Positions 63,975 through 64,000 of a stretch of 64,000 nucleotides of DNA are shown here, piece after piece. The DNA is from Paenibacillus agricola (GTDB lineage: Bacteria; Bacillota; Bacilli; Paenibacillales; NBRC-103111), in NCBI RefSeq assembly GCF_011440305.1, contig NZ_JAAOIW010000025.1, forward strand, positions 1 to 64,000, read 5' to 3'. Below the pieces are notes generated by a model. That model made no database searches. It saw nothing but the letters and a program-made list of their open reading frames with translations, and had not been told where the DNA came from. The number at the start of each line of letters is the position of its first letter. Position 1 is the first letter of the stretch. A program made the translations under genes and the position numbers.

Positions 63975-64000
63975 CCATAATTTACCATGTTATGTAACAA

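Overview
The window looks like a chromosomal accessory region of an endospore-forming Bacillota (Bacillales; Paenibacillaceae/Bacillaceae-like). The evidence is spoVA-type genes, YhcN/YlaJ, DUF421 and DUF1657 proteins, strong GGAGG ribosome sites, TTG/GTG starts and Paenibacillus-style membrane-sensor AraC regulators. No rRNA, tRNA or CRISPR array was seen.

Region 1 (1-4.6 kb) is scrap: an IS3 tail, a secreted stalk-domain protein, a possible Tn7/Tn5053-like transposon end, a complete IS256-family element with an 8-bp target duplication, a TniQ-like gene whose C-terminus that element cut off, and murD and xre fragments. Region 2 (4.6-19.8 kb) is a spore-resistance island. One strand carries DUF421-spoVAC-spoVAD-spoVAEb-yhcN; the other carries DUF1657, a cardiolipin synthase and a broken DUF421. 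Further DUF1657 copies and a duplicated module of four kinds of small unknown genes (here called A, B, C, D) follow. The gene set matches the mobile spoVA2mob island known from the Bacillus subtilis group, and a decayed serine resolvase lies at its right edge. The A and B genes share an upstream box whose downstream half looks like a late mother-cell sigma-K -10 element.

Region 3 (19.9-29.5 kb) holds a broken type I restriction gene (hsdR) with an internal deletion and a small in-place inversion, a complete IS3, an IS91-like element, and an IS1182 nested inside another IS3 so that two transposases read as one 971-codon frame. Region 4 (29.67-47.04 kb) is a Tn3-family mosaic. Cargo includes two polysaccharide deacetylases, a diglucosyldiacylglycerol-synthase-like glycosyltransferase, an L,D-transpeptidase, DUF421, DUF2238, DedA-PAP2, a ChrB-like protein, DUF1232 and a MATE pump. 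The core is a VapC/AbrB pair, a TnpI-like recombinase with a palindromic site, and TnpA carrying one amber codon. Its right end truncates a PAS-GGDEF-EAL gene.

Region 5 (49-64 kb) is metabolic. A TIM-barrel isomerase and a Gfo/Idh/MocA oxidoreductase lie on one strand. On the other lie a ThDP enzyme, an AraC-type sensor, a LarA-like protein, GlcD, GlcF, an aldehyde dehydrogenase and an MFS transporter, which suggests 2-hydroxyacid use. Rearranged AraC and isomerase fragments end the window.

Many breaks between 33 and 40 kb are one-base changes in short homopolymers, so some apparent pseudogenes could be assembly errors. Names rest on motif recognition only; no database search was run.
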